Source: Saussurea involucrata (lineage: Eukaryota > Streptophyta > Magnoliopsida > Asterales > Asteraceae). From it: 64,000 nt of DNA. The position numbers and the translations under genes are program-made. The stretch spans positions 93,102,929-93,166,928 of the forward strand of contig CM066314.1 of assembly GCA_033807775.1 (NCBI GenBank), given 5' to 3'. Under the pieces are notes generated by a model that saw only the letters and a list, made by a program, of their open reading frames with translations, had not been told where the DNA came from and ran no database searches. Below are positions 46,663 to 57,826 of the stretch, piece by piece (the first letter of the stretch is position 1; each line of letters starts with the position of its first letter).

Positions 46663-48073
46663 TTGGTACTGAGAATAAGAAACTTGCAGGTTTCGCCGGA
46701 GAAGAATGAGAGTTTGGAAAAAGTTTATGAGAGGGTAAGCTTGGTTTTTATAGGAGGGTAAAACGGTAGAATTCGAAAGAGTAAAATATATGGCAATGGA
46801 TTAAAATTTGGAATCCGAACTCAAGTTAGAACGGCGGGTTCAACTTTCCACAGAAAACGTTCCATGTATGCCCAATGAAAATGGGACACGTAGGCCATGT
46901 CAGAGGATGACAGGACGTCGTGCGCGACCCATTAATGCTAGGCGCGTGGGGTTATTCTTAGCCACATGTAGTTCACTCTTAGTAAAAGTAACCGTTATTA
47001 CTAAAGAAATGCCCAAGTAACAGATTGACATAACTTCTGTAGTTTACAGAGGTTCTGTGATTTTGAAAATCTTTGATGTGTATCCCTTTCTCATATATCT
47101 CATTGTTATCATGACTTCTGTGGGGTTCCTTTTTAACCAAAAACGTTTTGTAAAGGCATTGGAGAGGATCAAATAGGATTTTTAGTTAAGAGTTTTTACT
47201 CGCAGAGGTTTTGTGGCTCTGTTGGAACTTGTAGAAGCTCTGGGAGGGCCAGCAGAAGCTCTGGGAGGGAAAAAATCTCATAACGAAAATTCTATTAACT
47301 TTTCTGACCATCCAATTTTTGATCTGTTTTAAGAGATGTTTTTCGGACATATTTGAAAGTTGGTGTCCGAAAAAATTGTTATGGAAAAAGTTTTGTTCGA
47401 GAAGGTCATGGTGAGTCTGTTTGGTTTCCGAGATAACATTCCAAAAGATCGATAGAGGTTAAAGTTGCGATCTCAGAGCATATTTCTGGCAGAGCTTCTG
47501 TTGAGCTCAGCAGAAGCTCTATGACCTTAAATTTCTCATAACTCAAATTTTATGAAACTTTTTGATCTTTTGATTTTTGAAATGTTATCCACAGTATATT
47601 TAGGACATATTTGACAATTTGTGTCCTAGAAAACTGTTTTCAAAAACCTTTTGTGCGAGAGACATACCTTTTGGTTCTTCTTTTCTCGGCAGTGATGTCT
47701 GACTTCTGTCGATATAGATTCATTGACATTCTTCTATGGCTTTCCCTTGAAAGTTTTACCTCTGTAGATCATTTCAGGATCCCTTTTTGCTCCCCCTTGA
47801 TCTAATCACCTCTGTAGATCAGGAATTTTCCATTTGCTCCCCCTTGACCTATGCTTGGATCAAAGAATGATAAGTTTTGCATAGAACATAGGTCATATCT
47901 TCCAGAGGTTCTGTCGGTGTTGTCAGAGGTTCTGAGTAGACTTACAGAAGCTCTGTGATTTTAAGAACTATTTAAGATTGAGAACTTACATACAGAAATA
48001 AATTAATTAAATCAAAAATAATTAGAAATATATACATATTTACAGAAGATAAAGCTCTACTTACAGAGGATTT
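46663..48073 (-). promoter_or_regulatory. Pol to env-like spacer with promoter-like region, module 1
   Basis: As in module 2: TATAAAA near 46746-46752, ACGT-core block up to about 46955, polypurine tracts at about 47789-47799 and 47836-47847, and inverted CAGAAG/CTCTG pairs around 47230-47270 and 47490-47520. One CTGTG has become CTGGG near 47270. Confidence 0.55.
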
Positions 48074-51000
48074 TTACGTCATATTGATCATTCCTAACTT
48101 ACCCACCAAGAAATTGAATATTTTCTCGTCTAAAGCTTTGGTGAATAAGTCCGCGAGTTGGTATTCTGTGGGCACGAAATGCATCTCGATTGTACCGTAT
48201 TCAACATGATGTTTCAAGAAATGGTACCTTATATCGATATGCTTGGTTTTTGAGTGTTGCACAGGATTGGCAGAGATAGCAATGGCACTCTTGGAATCAC
48301 AGAAGATAGGTATTTTGAATAGGATGTGGCCGTAGTCTTTTAGCTGAGTCTTCATCCATAGAAACTGAGAACAACAGCTAGCAGCAGCAACGTATTCAGC
48401 TTCTGCAGTGGATGTTGAGACACAATTTTGCTTTTTTGGAGGTCCAACTGACTAGTTTACCACCTAGGAATTGACAACTCCCAGAGGTACTCTTTCTGTC
48501 GAGCATGCATCCTCCATAGTCTGAATCTGTATAAGCTTTAAGACTAAAACCAGAGTTCTGTGGATACCAGAAACCGAGATTTTTGGTCCCCTTTAGATAT
48601 CTAAAGATTCTTTTCACAGCATCATAGTGTGATTTCTTTGGATTAGCTTGATAACGTGCACAAAGACATGTGGCATGCATAATGTCAGGTCTGCTTGCAG
48701 TTAAGTATAACAGAGATCCAATCATGCCTCTGTAGAGAGTGCATTCTACAGAGATGCCATCTGGATCTAAGGATAACTTATTTCCAGTGGCCATTGGAGT
48801 TTTCATTGCAGAGGTATCAGAGAGGCTATACTTGAAAAGAATGTCAGAGACATATTTGGCCTGATTTATAAAAATTCCCTCTGATGCTTGTTTGACTTGG
48901 AGTCCGAGGAAGAATGTTAGTTCTCCCATCATACTCATTTCAAACTCACTCTGCATGAGTTTTTCAAAACTTTTGCACTCTTCTGTGTTAGAAGACCCAA
49001 AAATTATGTCGTCCACATAGATTTGTACAAGCATTATTTCACTGTTTTTACGTTTATAGAATAAGGTAGTATCTGTTGTACCTCTGTTGTAGGCATTTAC
49101 TAGAAGAAAGGTAGAAAGTCGTTCGTACCATGCTCTTGGAGCCTGTTTCAGTCCGTACAGAGCCTTTTCAAGGTAGTATACATGCTTTGGGAACTTTGAG
49201 CTTTCAAACCCTGGTGGCTGATTTACGTAAACCTCTTCTTGGATTTCACCGTTGAGAAAAGCTGATTTTACGTCCATCTGATAAACTTTAAATCCTCTGT
49301 GGGCTGCGAAGGCTAAGAATATTCTTATTGCTTCGAGTCGTGCGACAGGGGCAAAAGTCTCATCGTAGTCTATGCCTTCTTCTTGTCTATATCCCTTGGC
49401 CACCAATCGTGCTTTGTTTCTGATGACCACTCCATCTTCATCCTTCTTATTTCTGTAGACCCACTTAGTCCCAATGGCCTGTTTCCCTCGTGGCAGAGGT
49501 ACTAAAGTCCATACTCTGTTACGCTCAAACTGCAGAAGTTCTTCTTGCTTGGCGTCTACCCAGTTTGGGTCATCTAGTGCTTCATAAATCTTCTTTGGTT
49601 CTATCACACTAATAAAATTTGTAAAGAAACAAAAATTAGCAGTGGCAGACCTGGTTTTTACTGAGTCAGAAGGTTCTTCGATTATTTGGCTTGGAGGATG
49701 GTTTTTGTCCACTGAGTGGTGCGAGGAAGATGGTCATCAATGTCATCGAACCTTTCTTTAGAAGCTTCTTGTGGATCTTCTTCTTGTATAGCCTCTGTCG
49801 TTCTTCTTACCTTGGTAGAAGATTCTACCATTTGTGGAATGATTGGTATGAGTGGTGGTGGAGTTTGTTCCTCTGAGGACGTATAGTCTTGGTCCTCAAT
49901 TTCCTCTGTAATTGGTTCTTCTGTGGATTGTGGAGTTTGTTTTTCAGCAGCTTCTGTGGTCGTTTTTCTTGATGTTTCATCTTCTGCATTTTCTTCTTCG
50001 GCATTTGCATCTGTAGTATTTATAGAAGAAGATGAAGCATTATTTGGACCAGTTAGAGTCATACCTGTAGGATTTTGTCCAACAGAGGATGGTTCTTCAG
50101 AAACTCTGATGGTTCTAACAGAAGGATCAATGTCATCGTGGAACATCTCTAAAAATAGAAGATTCAAGTCTTCTTTCGTTTGCGAGATGCCAGAGGTTTC
50201 TTTTTTAAGTTCGAGTTCTGAACGGATTTGCTCAGAAGTCATTTGGAAAGAATCATCAAAAGAAACATTGATACTTTCTATGATTTTGCGAGATCTTGTA
50301 AGGTATACTCTGTAGGCTTTGGAAGTGGCAGAGTATCCAATGAATTTTCCTTCTCAGCTTTTACTTCAAACTTTCCTCTTGAATCTCTGTCGTTTAAAAC
50401 AAAGCATTTACATCCAAACACATGGAAAAACTTGATGTTTGGCCGCCTTTTGTTGATCAGTTCGTAAGGAGTCTTGATGTGTCTTTTCACAATGGTTGAC
50501 CGATTCTGTGTGTAACAAGCGGTAGAAATTGCTTCTGCCCAAAAGTTCATCGGTAATCCGTATGCTGATAGCATAGTTCTTGCGGCCTCCACGAGCGTTC
50601 GATTCTTCCTTTCGACTACGCCATTCTGCTGTGGAGTGCGTGCGGCAGAGAAGTTCTGTGATATTCCTTCTGTAGAAAGATAGGCTTCAATGACAGAGTT
50701 TTTAAATTCTGTGCCATTGTCACTTCTAAACTTCTGTATTCTGCATTCATAAAGAACTTGGATTCTTTTCATTAGATTAATCAAGATGTTTGGAACATCC
50801 GATTTCTTTCGAACAAATTCAACCCATGTGAAGCGCGAATACTCATCAATTAAGACAAGTATATATTTCTTGCCACCTAGGCTCTGTATGGCAATGGGAC
50901 CGCAGAGGTCGACATGAAGCATGTACAGAGGCCTAGTGCAAGACACATCTGGTTTGCCTCTGTGGGAAGCTCTTCTGAGTTTTCCCATTTCACAGGCAGA

Positions 51001-51534
51001 ACACAAGTGATCCTTATTAAATTTAACATTAGGCAAACCTTTAACTAGATCAAGTTTGACCAGTTTATCCAAGGTGTGAAAGTTCAAGTGACAGAACCTG
51101 TTATGCCATAACCAGGCTTCTTTACTTTCGCAAGCTACAAGGCAAACTTTGTCCTTGGTTGTTGAACAAAAGTTCATCAGATACAGATCACCTTTTCTTT
51201 CGGCTCGCAGAAGTTCCATTCCTGTGTCTTCACTTTGCAGAGAGCAGAAAGTCCTTTTGAACAAGACATCAAATCCTGTATCACAGAGTTGACTTACACT
51301 GAGTAGGTTGTGTTTAAGGCCATTCACATATGCAACTTTGTATACAGAGACGTTTTCCTTCTGTATGACTCCATAGCCTTTGATGTGTCCCTTCTTGTTG
51401 TCTCCAAAAGTTACAGATCCACCATCGTGTGTTTCTTTGTACGTGGATAGTAAACTTCTGTCGCCAGTCATGTGCCTTGAGCATCCGGAGTCAAGATACC
51501 AAATTGGCACATACCGCTTCTGTAAGACAATCAC
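48074..51534 (-). pseudogene. pol (PR-IN-RT-RNaseH), module 1 of D
   Basis: PR-IN 50278-51534 (418 codons): protease LDSG with Asp15, integrase zinc residues H144, H149, C178, C181, and catalytic D209, D272, E308 (spacing 62 and 35). Linker 49682-50242. RT-RNaseH 48396-49712 (438 codons): Asp147 in MDVKSAFLN, YVDD at 232-235, RNase H TDSDYGGC. RNaseH end 48074-48355. The indels at about 50355, 49705 and 48430 are common to all modules, so this pol was already dead when copied, but RT here is otherwise unbroken, lacking the TAA of modules 2 and 3. Private: L to F in IQKFRSDNG, G to A in VNAYNRG. Confidence 0.93.
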
Positions 51535-51896
51535 AGAGACTTAGGTACCCATATCCATATGGGTCCAATATTGTTAGAATTTTTCAAGTCTGCCTTAGCA
51601 TTCTTGAAATACAATATATTTTTTGTAGAAAGATCAGATTGTATCTCTCTAGGTTTTGACTTTAGAGTTTGAATTTTAGTGGAGAGTAAGCAATCTGGAC
51701 TTGAGAAGTGATTTTTCAATCTGAACATAAGATCAAAACAATGACAGTATTTAATATGAGACGTGATTTGTTTGAACTTTTCATTGAATTCATTGAACTA
51801 AGTCACAGAGGCATTACATTCGTTCTTAACATTAGATTTCCTATTACAAGAAGATCTATGAATACTAGAATGTTTTTTGCAAAAATCTTGTTTAGG

Positions 51897-54715
51897 TCAT
51901 GCCTTCTGTGAGTCTCTTCTGTGGTGAACGTCTGTCTTCACTGTCACAGAGGAAAGATATTTGTTAGCTTCAGGCCTTAAAGGTTTTGAAAATTTTGAGC
52001 TTTTAGGATTTTCAGAGTCCTTTTTCAAATTATCAAGCTTTGTAGAGGTTTTGACTTGTATACACATTTTTATAAAATCTGGACAGATAGGTATCTCTGT
52101 GATTTTCTCTTTTGGAGAAATTGTTCTGTTAAGAACCTCAGAGGAGAATTTAACATCCTCTGTGTCACAGTGAATTATCCCTGATTTAGAATCAGTCTTT
52201 GAGTCGTCAGAGGATGAATCGTCCTCATATACAGAGGTTGAGTCATCTCCTTCGACAGAGGCTGGATTTTCTGAGCATGTATCGTACGAGTTTTCTTCCT
52301 CTGTAGAAAAACTTTCATAGATGGCAGAGGTTTCAGATGAGATCTCTTCAGCGAGAATTTGATCTATAGAAGATGTACAAAGATTTTCTAAAACATTTGA
52401 TTTCAAAACTTCCAAAATTTCTTTTTCAATTGATCTTTTAAGATTTTCTTCTGAAAAGATGGGTTTAAACTCAGGAGCTTTTGCAGATAATTTCTTTTTG
52501 ACAACTATCATACAGACAAAAGCGACCTGTGTTTGAGTCTCTGGTTTACCAAACTTAAAGATACCAATCTGATCTTGTGTTTTCAGATATTTCTTTGGTT
52601 TGATTCCTCTGTTAACAGAGGTTGAAGATGATGAATCTGTGTTTTCAAACCACACATTGATCATCTTCGTATGTTTCCTTAAGTGAGGTTCTTCAGAGAT
52701 TTTAACCCTCTTACTTACAGAGAGTAAGTTTGGAAAAATTGGTTTATTTGTTTTTCCTACCACAAACAGAGAAGACAGAGGTTTAAGTCTTTTGCCTTCA
52801 ACACCTAGAGTAATATCATCGTACCCTATACCTCGTCTTCCTATTTGTGAGTTTACTTTCTCATACACCTTCTGTGCATCTTTATAGTTTTTAAGTAAAA
52901 CCTCCCTTCTGAGTAGATCTTGCCAAAGTACCTCTCTCTCTTTTTGAAAGTATTCTTTGAGAGCTCTTATGTCAGTTGTTTCACTCCTAGAAACTGAAAG
53001 CTCTTTAGTTTTGACTTTTAAAGCAGAGGTTAATTCAGAAATTTGCCTTTTTAAAGGATCTACATTTTTGCTCCAATATTTTTCTACTCTTTCCTTTTCT
53101 TCAAAATTTTTGGCTTTTTCTTGAGTGAGAAGCTTTACTTCTCTCTCATTAAAGGTGAGTCTTTTCTGAATACTTTCATTTATCTCTTTGAGTTCAATCA
53201 ATTCAATGTTAAGTCTAACTGAATCATTTTCTACATATTTAATACAAGAGGTAGAGTTTGAAATGGATACCTCATTGTCAGTGCCCGAGTCGACTTCTGC
53301 CATGCCACAGAACAGGGCATTGGTGGTGAATTCATCATCAGATGTAGAGTCTGACTCGAAGTCCTCTTTATTTGCTTCAGAATGCCCTTTGTTCGCCATT
53401 AGGGATTTTTGTGCATAATATTCAGCCTTCTTTTTGTAAAAAGCTGAGTCCTTTTGTGGGCAATTTTGTCTACTTCTGCAATCTTTTGCGAAATGGCCTG
53501 GCTTGCCGCAGTTGAAGCAACCTTGGGAGGTGTTTCCAGTTCGATCGTCGGACTTCTGTTGGTCTCCACCTTTCTCTGTTCGGCATTCGTTTGCATAATG
53601 ACCAGGCTTACCACATTTGTAGCATTCTTGTGTGTGGCCTACCTTGTCATCTGACCTCTGTCGGTCATTTCCTCTGTAGTTTCTATCGCTCGACCTCTGT
53701 CGGTCACTTCTGTAGTCTGACCTCTGTCGGTCAGTTGATTCTTCTCTTCTTTCATCATCTCTTCTATCTCTCTGGTTGTCTCTGCTATATCTGTCATTTC
53801 CAAAATTTCTTTGATTACCTCTGAACTCTCTTGTCAATAGAGCCAATGATTTAGCTAATGACGCAAGAGTTATTTCTTCCTCTATCAGCTCGTCTTCTTC
53901 GATATCAACCATCACTATCTTCTTTTTCTCCTTCTTCTTTTCATCTGTTGCTCTCTCATTTCTTGGTCTCTCTGTAGCCTCTGTTGTTTTACTAACCAAT
54001 GCGTATGGTGCAATAGCTATTGTTTTAGCCTGTGCTATTTGAGGCTCTTTTGCAGCTAGTGTTCCATAGAGATCAGAGAGTGTCCATGAGTCTAGATCTT
54101 GGTTTGTTTGTAAAGACATAGACAGTTGAAGCCACTCATCATTCAGACTCTTTAGAAACATGACGTTATTTTCTTCCGAGGTTCTGTGAATGCCAGACTT
54201 TCTACATTTGTTTATGAGAGAGTTGAACCTGTCGTACGTTGTTTGCAGAGATTCTGTTGCAGAGGCTCTAAATGCATGATATTCATTTATGTACTGAGCC
54301 CTTCGGTTCTTCTGTGTTTTAGCACCCCCTTCCAACTGTCTTTCTAATTCTTTCCAAAGATCGTGCGCAGTTTCGCATGCATCTAAGGATTGAAAAAGTT
54401 CGTTGGGATAGCCATTATCAGGATTCTTTTTGTTTTCTGTGCAACTTCATCTTCTGCCTTATCTTCATTTGACCATTCTTCTTTTGGTTTTGGTTTTTGA
54501 TGTTCAGGGATTTCTGGAGATTCAGCAGTAGCTGGTACTCGTGGTACTGCTATCATGGGAACATGAGGAAGGTTGTAAAGATATTGTACTAGATTTTTTT
54601 CAGTACCCTCAAAGAAATGAACCATTCTTATCTTCCATTGAGGATACTCATCTCGTAGGAGAGTAGGGGGCTTGGTGTGTGAACCAGCAGTAAAGAAGTT
54701 ATTTGTATTTGTCAT
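51897..54715 (-). pseudogene. gag, module 1 of D
   Basis: The first 104 codons (54383-54715) run from MTNTNN to MAIP; then one G is missing from a GGGG run near 54405, shifting the frame to an early stop. The rest (51897-54335) is open in the original frame and includes both zinc knuckles and the coiled coil. It also carries the shared TGA at 51897 and private changes Q to K (AAKEPQ), I to N (KAKNFEEK), D to V (CMIVVKK), L to I (CPDFIKM). As the only gag next to the LTR promoter, its frameshift silences the normal gag product. Confidence 0.9.
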
Positions 54716-54907
54716 TTTTAAGGTTCTGAAAAGATAGTATGATTTAAAGAGTATGAGTCTGAAGATCTGGAAAGTTTTCTGGGTTTGAACAGTTCCCAGA
54801 GTACACTTTAATGGAGTTTTAACCTAGAGATGAGGAATAGGAAAAAAATGATTTCTATCACTAATCTTGTAAAAACGAGGATCACTTGATATTGAAAATC
54901 AAGCTTT

Positions 54908-54919
54908 GCTCTGATACCA
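54908..54919 (-). other. Primer-binding site of D
   Basis: Minus-strand TGGTATCAGAGC, two bases from the LTR, matching initiator-Met tRNA. Only one PBS exists in the 35 kb. The leader 54716-54907 has no ORF. Confidence 0.93.
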
Positions 54920-54921
54920 AT

Positions 54922-55765
54922 TGTTGGTTCCCGGGTTTGTTTAAACAAGATTATCAGATCTATTAGTTCAAGTTTGAGTTTGATGCGGAAGCGTATTTGA
55001 AGAACTAATAGATATGTTTGATAAATTTAGAACATAATATAAATAAACAGTGAACAGGAAATAATATCTCAAAGTTTACTGAATATATATATTAAGAACA
55101 GATTCAAGAACTGTGAGTTAAGCAAAGCTTTTAAAACAAATATGACTCTCAAAGTGTTTAAAGCTTGTGATGTTTTTCTCTCTTGAATTCTTGTTTCGAT
55201 TGTTCGATTGATCGATCGATGGATAGGAAGAACTCAACATGAGTCTTCCTTATATACTACTCTAAAGGGACCATAAAGCATATGCTACTATTCACAAAGG
55301 ACGGTATGAATAGTTGGACGGATGGCATGAACAGTTGGACGTGCTGTTTTGCATTTAATGCAGCAGACGTCTATTGTGTACTAAGCCCTATTGAATCCAA
55401 CCAGAGTTTGACACGTTGCAGTTGGACAGGGCATGCTACCATGCAAGTTGATGAACATGTCCTGTAACAGTAGCAAGATATTATAAATATCTTTTAAGTC
55501 TTTGTTGAAGACCGCAGAGGCTCTGTGAAGTGCCACAGAGGTTCTGCGGTTTGGTCCTTAGAAGAGCAGTCTTCACCGGATTTCGAGTCTTTGGTCTTCT
55601 TTGCGCGTATGACAGAGCTTCTGTAGGGCGCCTCTTTAGCTTCTGTAGCTTCTTGACCTTGATCTCTCGGTAAGTTCGGCAGAGCCTCTGTAAGAGGCTT
55701 TCTTCAGTTAGCCTATTTTTTACTACTTCTAAATACTTCTATGATTAGGAAGATTGAAGCTAACA
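54922..55765 (-). repeat. 5' LTR of element D (844 bp)
   Basis: Same ends and length as the 3' LTR. Borders the PBS on the inside and the AATAC duplication outside. It has the palindromes AGCCTCTGTAAGAGGCT near its outer end and the 17-bp-arm hairpin near 55510-55550. Confidence 0.95.
55250..55256 (-). promoter_or_regulatory. TATA box of the D 5' LTR
   Basis: Minus-strand TATATAA followed by GGAAGACTCATG as in LTR A. It would drive the single transcript across the array. Confidence 0.6.
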
Positions 55766-55770
55766 AATAC
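55766..55770. other. Target-site duplication of D, right copy
   Basis: AATAC, equal to the undisturbed sequence of the duplicated RNase H tail at 57699-57703. Confidence 0.87.
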
Positions 55771-55893
55771 GGTACAATCGAGATGCATTTCGTGCCAACA
55801 GAATACCAACTCGCGGACTTATTCACCAAAGCTTTTGACGAGAAAAGATTGAATTTCTTGGTAGGTAAGTTAGGAATGATCAATATGACGTAA
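55766..55893 (+). pseudogene. RNase H C-terminus of element A
   Basis: The last 40 residues of pol (GTIEMHFVP; LADLFTKAFDE; GKLGMINMT), restoring the end of 18517-20472. Leu to Phe and Phe to Leu changes relative to D show drift. Confidence 0.9.
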
Positions 55894-57295
55894 AAATCCT
55901 CTGTAAGTATAGCTTATCTTCTGTAAATACGTGTATAAATATATTGCGTTATTTATTGCTTTGATTGATTTCTTTCTGTATGTAAATTCTCAATCTTAGA
56001 TAGTTCTTGAAATCACAGAGCTTATGTGGGTCTGCTCAGAACCTCTGACGACCCCTACAGAACCTCTGGTAAACATGACCTATGTACTATGCAAAACTTA
56101 TCCTATTTTGATCCAAGCATAGGTCAAGGGGAAGCAGAAGGAAATTACTTGATCTACAGAGATGGTTAGATCAAGGGGGAGCAAAAGAAACCTTGAAATG
56201 ATCTACAGAGGTTAATCTTTCAAGGGGAAGCCAAAGAAGAGTGTCGATGAATCTATATCGTCAGAAGTCAGACATCACTGCCGAGAAAAGAAGAACCAAA
56301 AGGTATGTCTCATACAAAAGGTTTTTGAAAACAGTTTTCTGGGACACAAATTGTCAAATACGTCCTAAAAATACTGGGAATAACTTTTCAAAAATAAAAT
56401 TTTTTAAATTTTTAATAATTTTTGAATTATGAGAAATTTCAGGTCATAGAGCTTCTGCTGAGCTCAACAGAAGTTCTGCCAGAACACTGCTCTATAATCG
56501 CAAATTTAACTCGAAAACCGAATACACAGAAATACACACACCATGACCTTCTCGCACAAAACATTTTCCAAAATAGTTTTCTCGAACACCAACTTTCAAA
56601 TATGTCCGAAAAACATTTCTTAATGCAAATCAAAACTTGGATGATCAAAATTGTTAATAGATTTTTAGTTGTGAGAAATTTTCACTCATAGAGCTTCTGC
56701 TGGCCTTGACAGAGCTTCTACAAGTTCCTACAGAGCCTTAAAACCTTTGTGAACGAAATTTCTTCACTAAAATCCTATTAATCCTCTACAATGATTTTAC
56801 AAATGTTTTGGTCAAAATAGAACCTACAGAGTCATGATAACAATGAGATATATGAGAAAAGGGTGAAAATCCAAGATTTTCAAAATCACAGATCTTCTGT
56901 AAACCACAGAGCTTCTGTGAATTTGGTATTTAGGCATTTCTGTAAACAGTAACGGTTACTTTTACTGAGAGTGAAAATCATGTGGCTAAGCACAACCCCA
57001 CGTGCCTAGCATTAATGGGCGGCGCACGACGTCCTGTCATCCTCTGACATGGCCTACGTGTCTCATTTTCATTGGGCGTACATGGCACGTTTTTTTTGGA
57101 AAGTTGAACCCGCCGTTCTAACTCAAGTACGGATTCCAAATAATTATCCATTGCCAAATATTCTTACCCTTTTGAATTCTACCGTTTTACACACCTATAA
57201 AACCCAAGCTTACCCTCTCATAAAATCTTTACGAACCCTCTTTCTTCTCCGGCGAAACCCTGCAAAAACCTGCAAGTATCTTATTCTCATTACCA
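55894..57295 (+). promoter_or_regulatory. Pol to env-like spacer of A with polypurine tracts and promoter-like block
   Basis: Non-coding. Polypurine tracts near 56122-56132, 56170-56181 (TCAAGGGGGAG) and 56220-56230, alternating with GATCTACAGAG. Inverted CAGAAG/GCTTCTG pairs near 56445-56480 and 56690-56720. A promoter-like block 56999-57202 has CACGTG (56999-57004), GACGTC, CTACGTG and CTATAAAA (57195-57202), then a pyrimidine-rich leader and ATG at 57296 in the near-ideal plant context ACCAATGGC. Confidence 0.6.
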
Positions 57296-57610
57296 ATGGC
57301 TTCATCTTCTCAAGCTATCTCCCCTGCACACTCTCCGGAGAACTCATCGGAACACTCCCCTGCTCATTCTGAACATTCAGAAAACCCCCACCTCGCCAAA
57401 AATGCCGAACAAGAAGATTCCGGCGACTCAGCAGACTTTGCTCCAACCACCCATCTCCAAAACTTTATCGCAAAGGAGCACTTTGAAAAGGTACTACCCA
57501 TCAAATCCAATAACTGCTATTTGGTCCCCTCACTCACTGCTTTCGGCGAAGCCCATGCCCTTCTTCTAAACATCATGGAAAACCATATTCTCTTTCCTGT
57601 GCAACATTAA
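57296..57610 (+). pseudogene. Env-like N-terminus of element A, truncated
   Basis: The first 100 residues of the env-like protein (MASSSQAISPAHSP..., HLQNFIAKEHFEKVLPIKSN, ENHILFP). At 57596 the sequence switches to RNase H DNA; the last residues VQH and the stop are foreign. Confirms the order pol, spacer, env-like in this family. Confidence 0.85.
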
Positions 57611-57826
57611 AAAACCATTGCCATCTCTGCCAATCCTGTGCAACATTCAAAAACCAAGCATATTGATATAAGGTACCACTTCTTGAAACATCATGTTGAA
57701 TACGGTACAATCGAGATGCATTTCGTGCCCACAGAATATCAACTCGCGGACTTATTCCCCAAAGCTTTAGATGAGAAAAGATTCAATTTCTTGGTGGGTA
57801 AGTTAGGAATGATCAATATGACGTGA
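57597..57826 (+). pseudogene. Duplicated RNase H C-terminus of A
   Basis: A second copy of the pol end, from SANPVQHSKTKH to GMINMT and TGA. The first 40 bases are doubled: CCTGTGCAACATT occurs at the join and again 46 bases on. Thr to Pro in LADLFPKALDE. A product of recombination or template switching, not an independent gene. Confidence 0.85.

Larger units (their letters stand above)
45371..54804 (-). repeat. Tandem module 1 of D (9434 bp)
   Basis: The 5'-most module. Its start is the natural leader: above 54804 the sequence continues to the PBS and LTR, whereas in modules 2-4 the same point is joined to env DNA. It lacks the RT nonsense codon of modules 2 and 3. Confidence 0.93.
20473..55765 (-). 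mobile_element. Element D: 35.3-kb Sirevirus with tandem internal modules
   Basis: Two 844-bp LTRs in the same (minus) orientation, matching PBS and PPT and a target duplication show a single insertion. The inside, read 5' to 3' on the minus strand, is leader, then gag-pol-envN three times, then gag-envC. A normal Sirevirus is about 9-12 kb with one set of genes. No LTR lies between modules, so this is not a row of separate insertions nor an LTR-LTR recombination array. A segment of about 230 codons in the middle of the env-like gene is absent from all copies. Confidence 0.93.

Noticed and set aside
20473..55765. Three separate head-to-tail insertions of the same element
   Set aside because: No LTR, PBS or target duplication lies between modules, and all joins are at the same base in env/leader.
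55282..56691. Short plus-strand genes in LTR D and spacer A
   Set aside because: Lie in LTR or non-coding spacer with no coding character.
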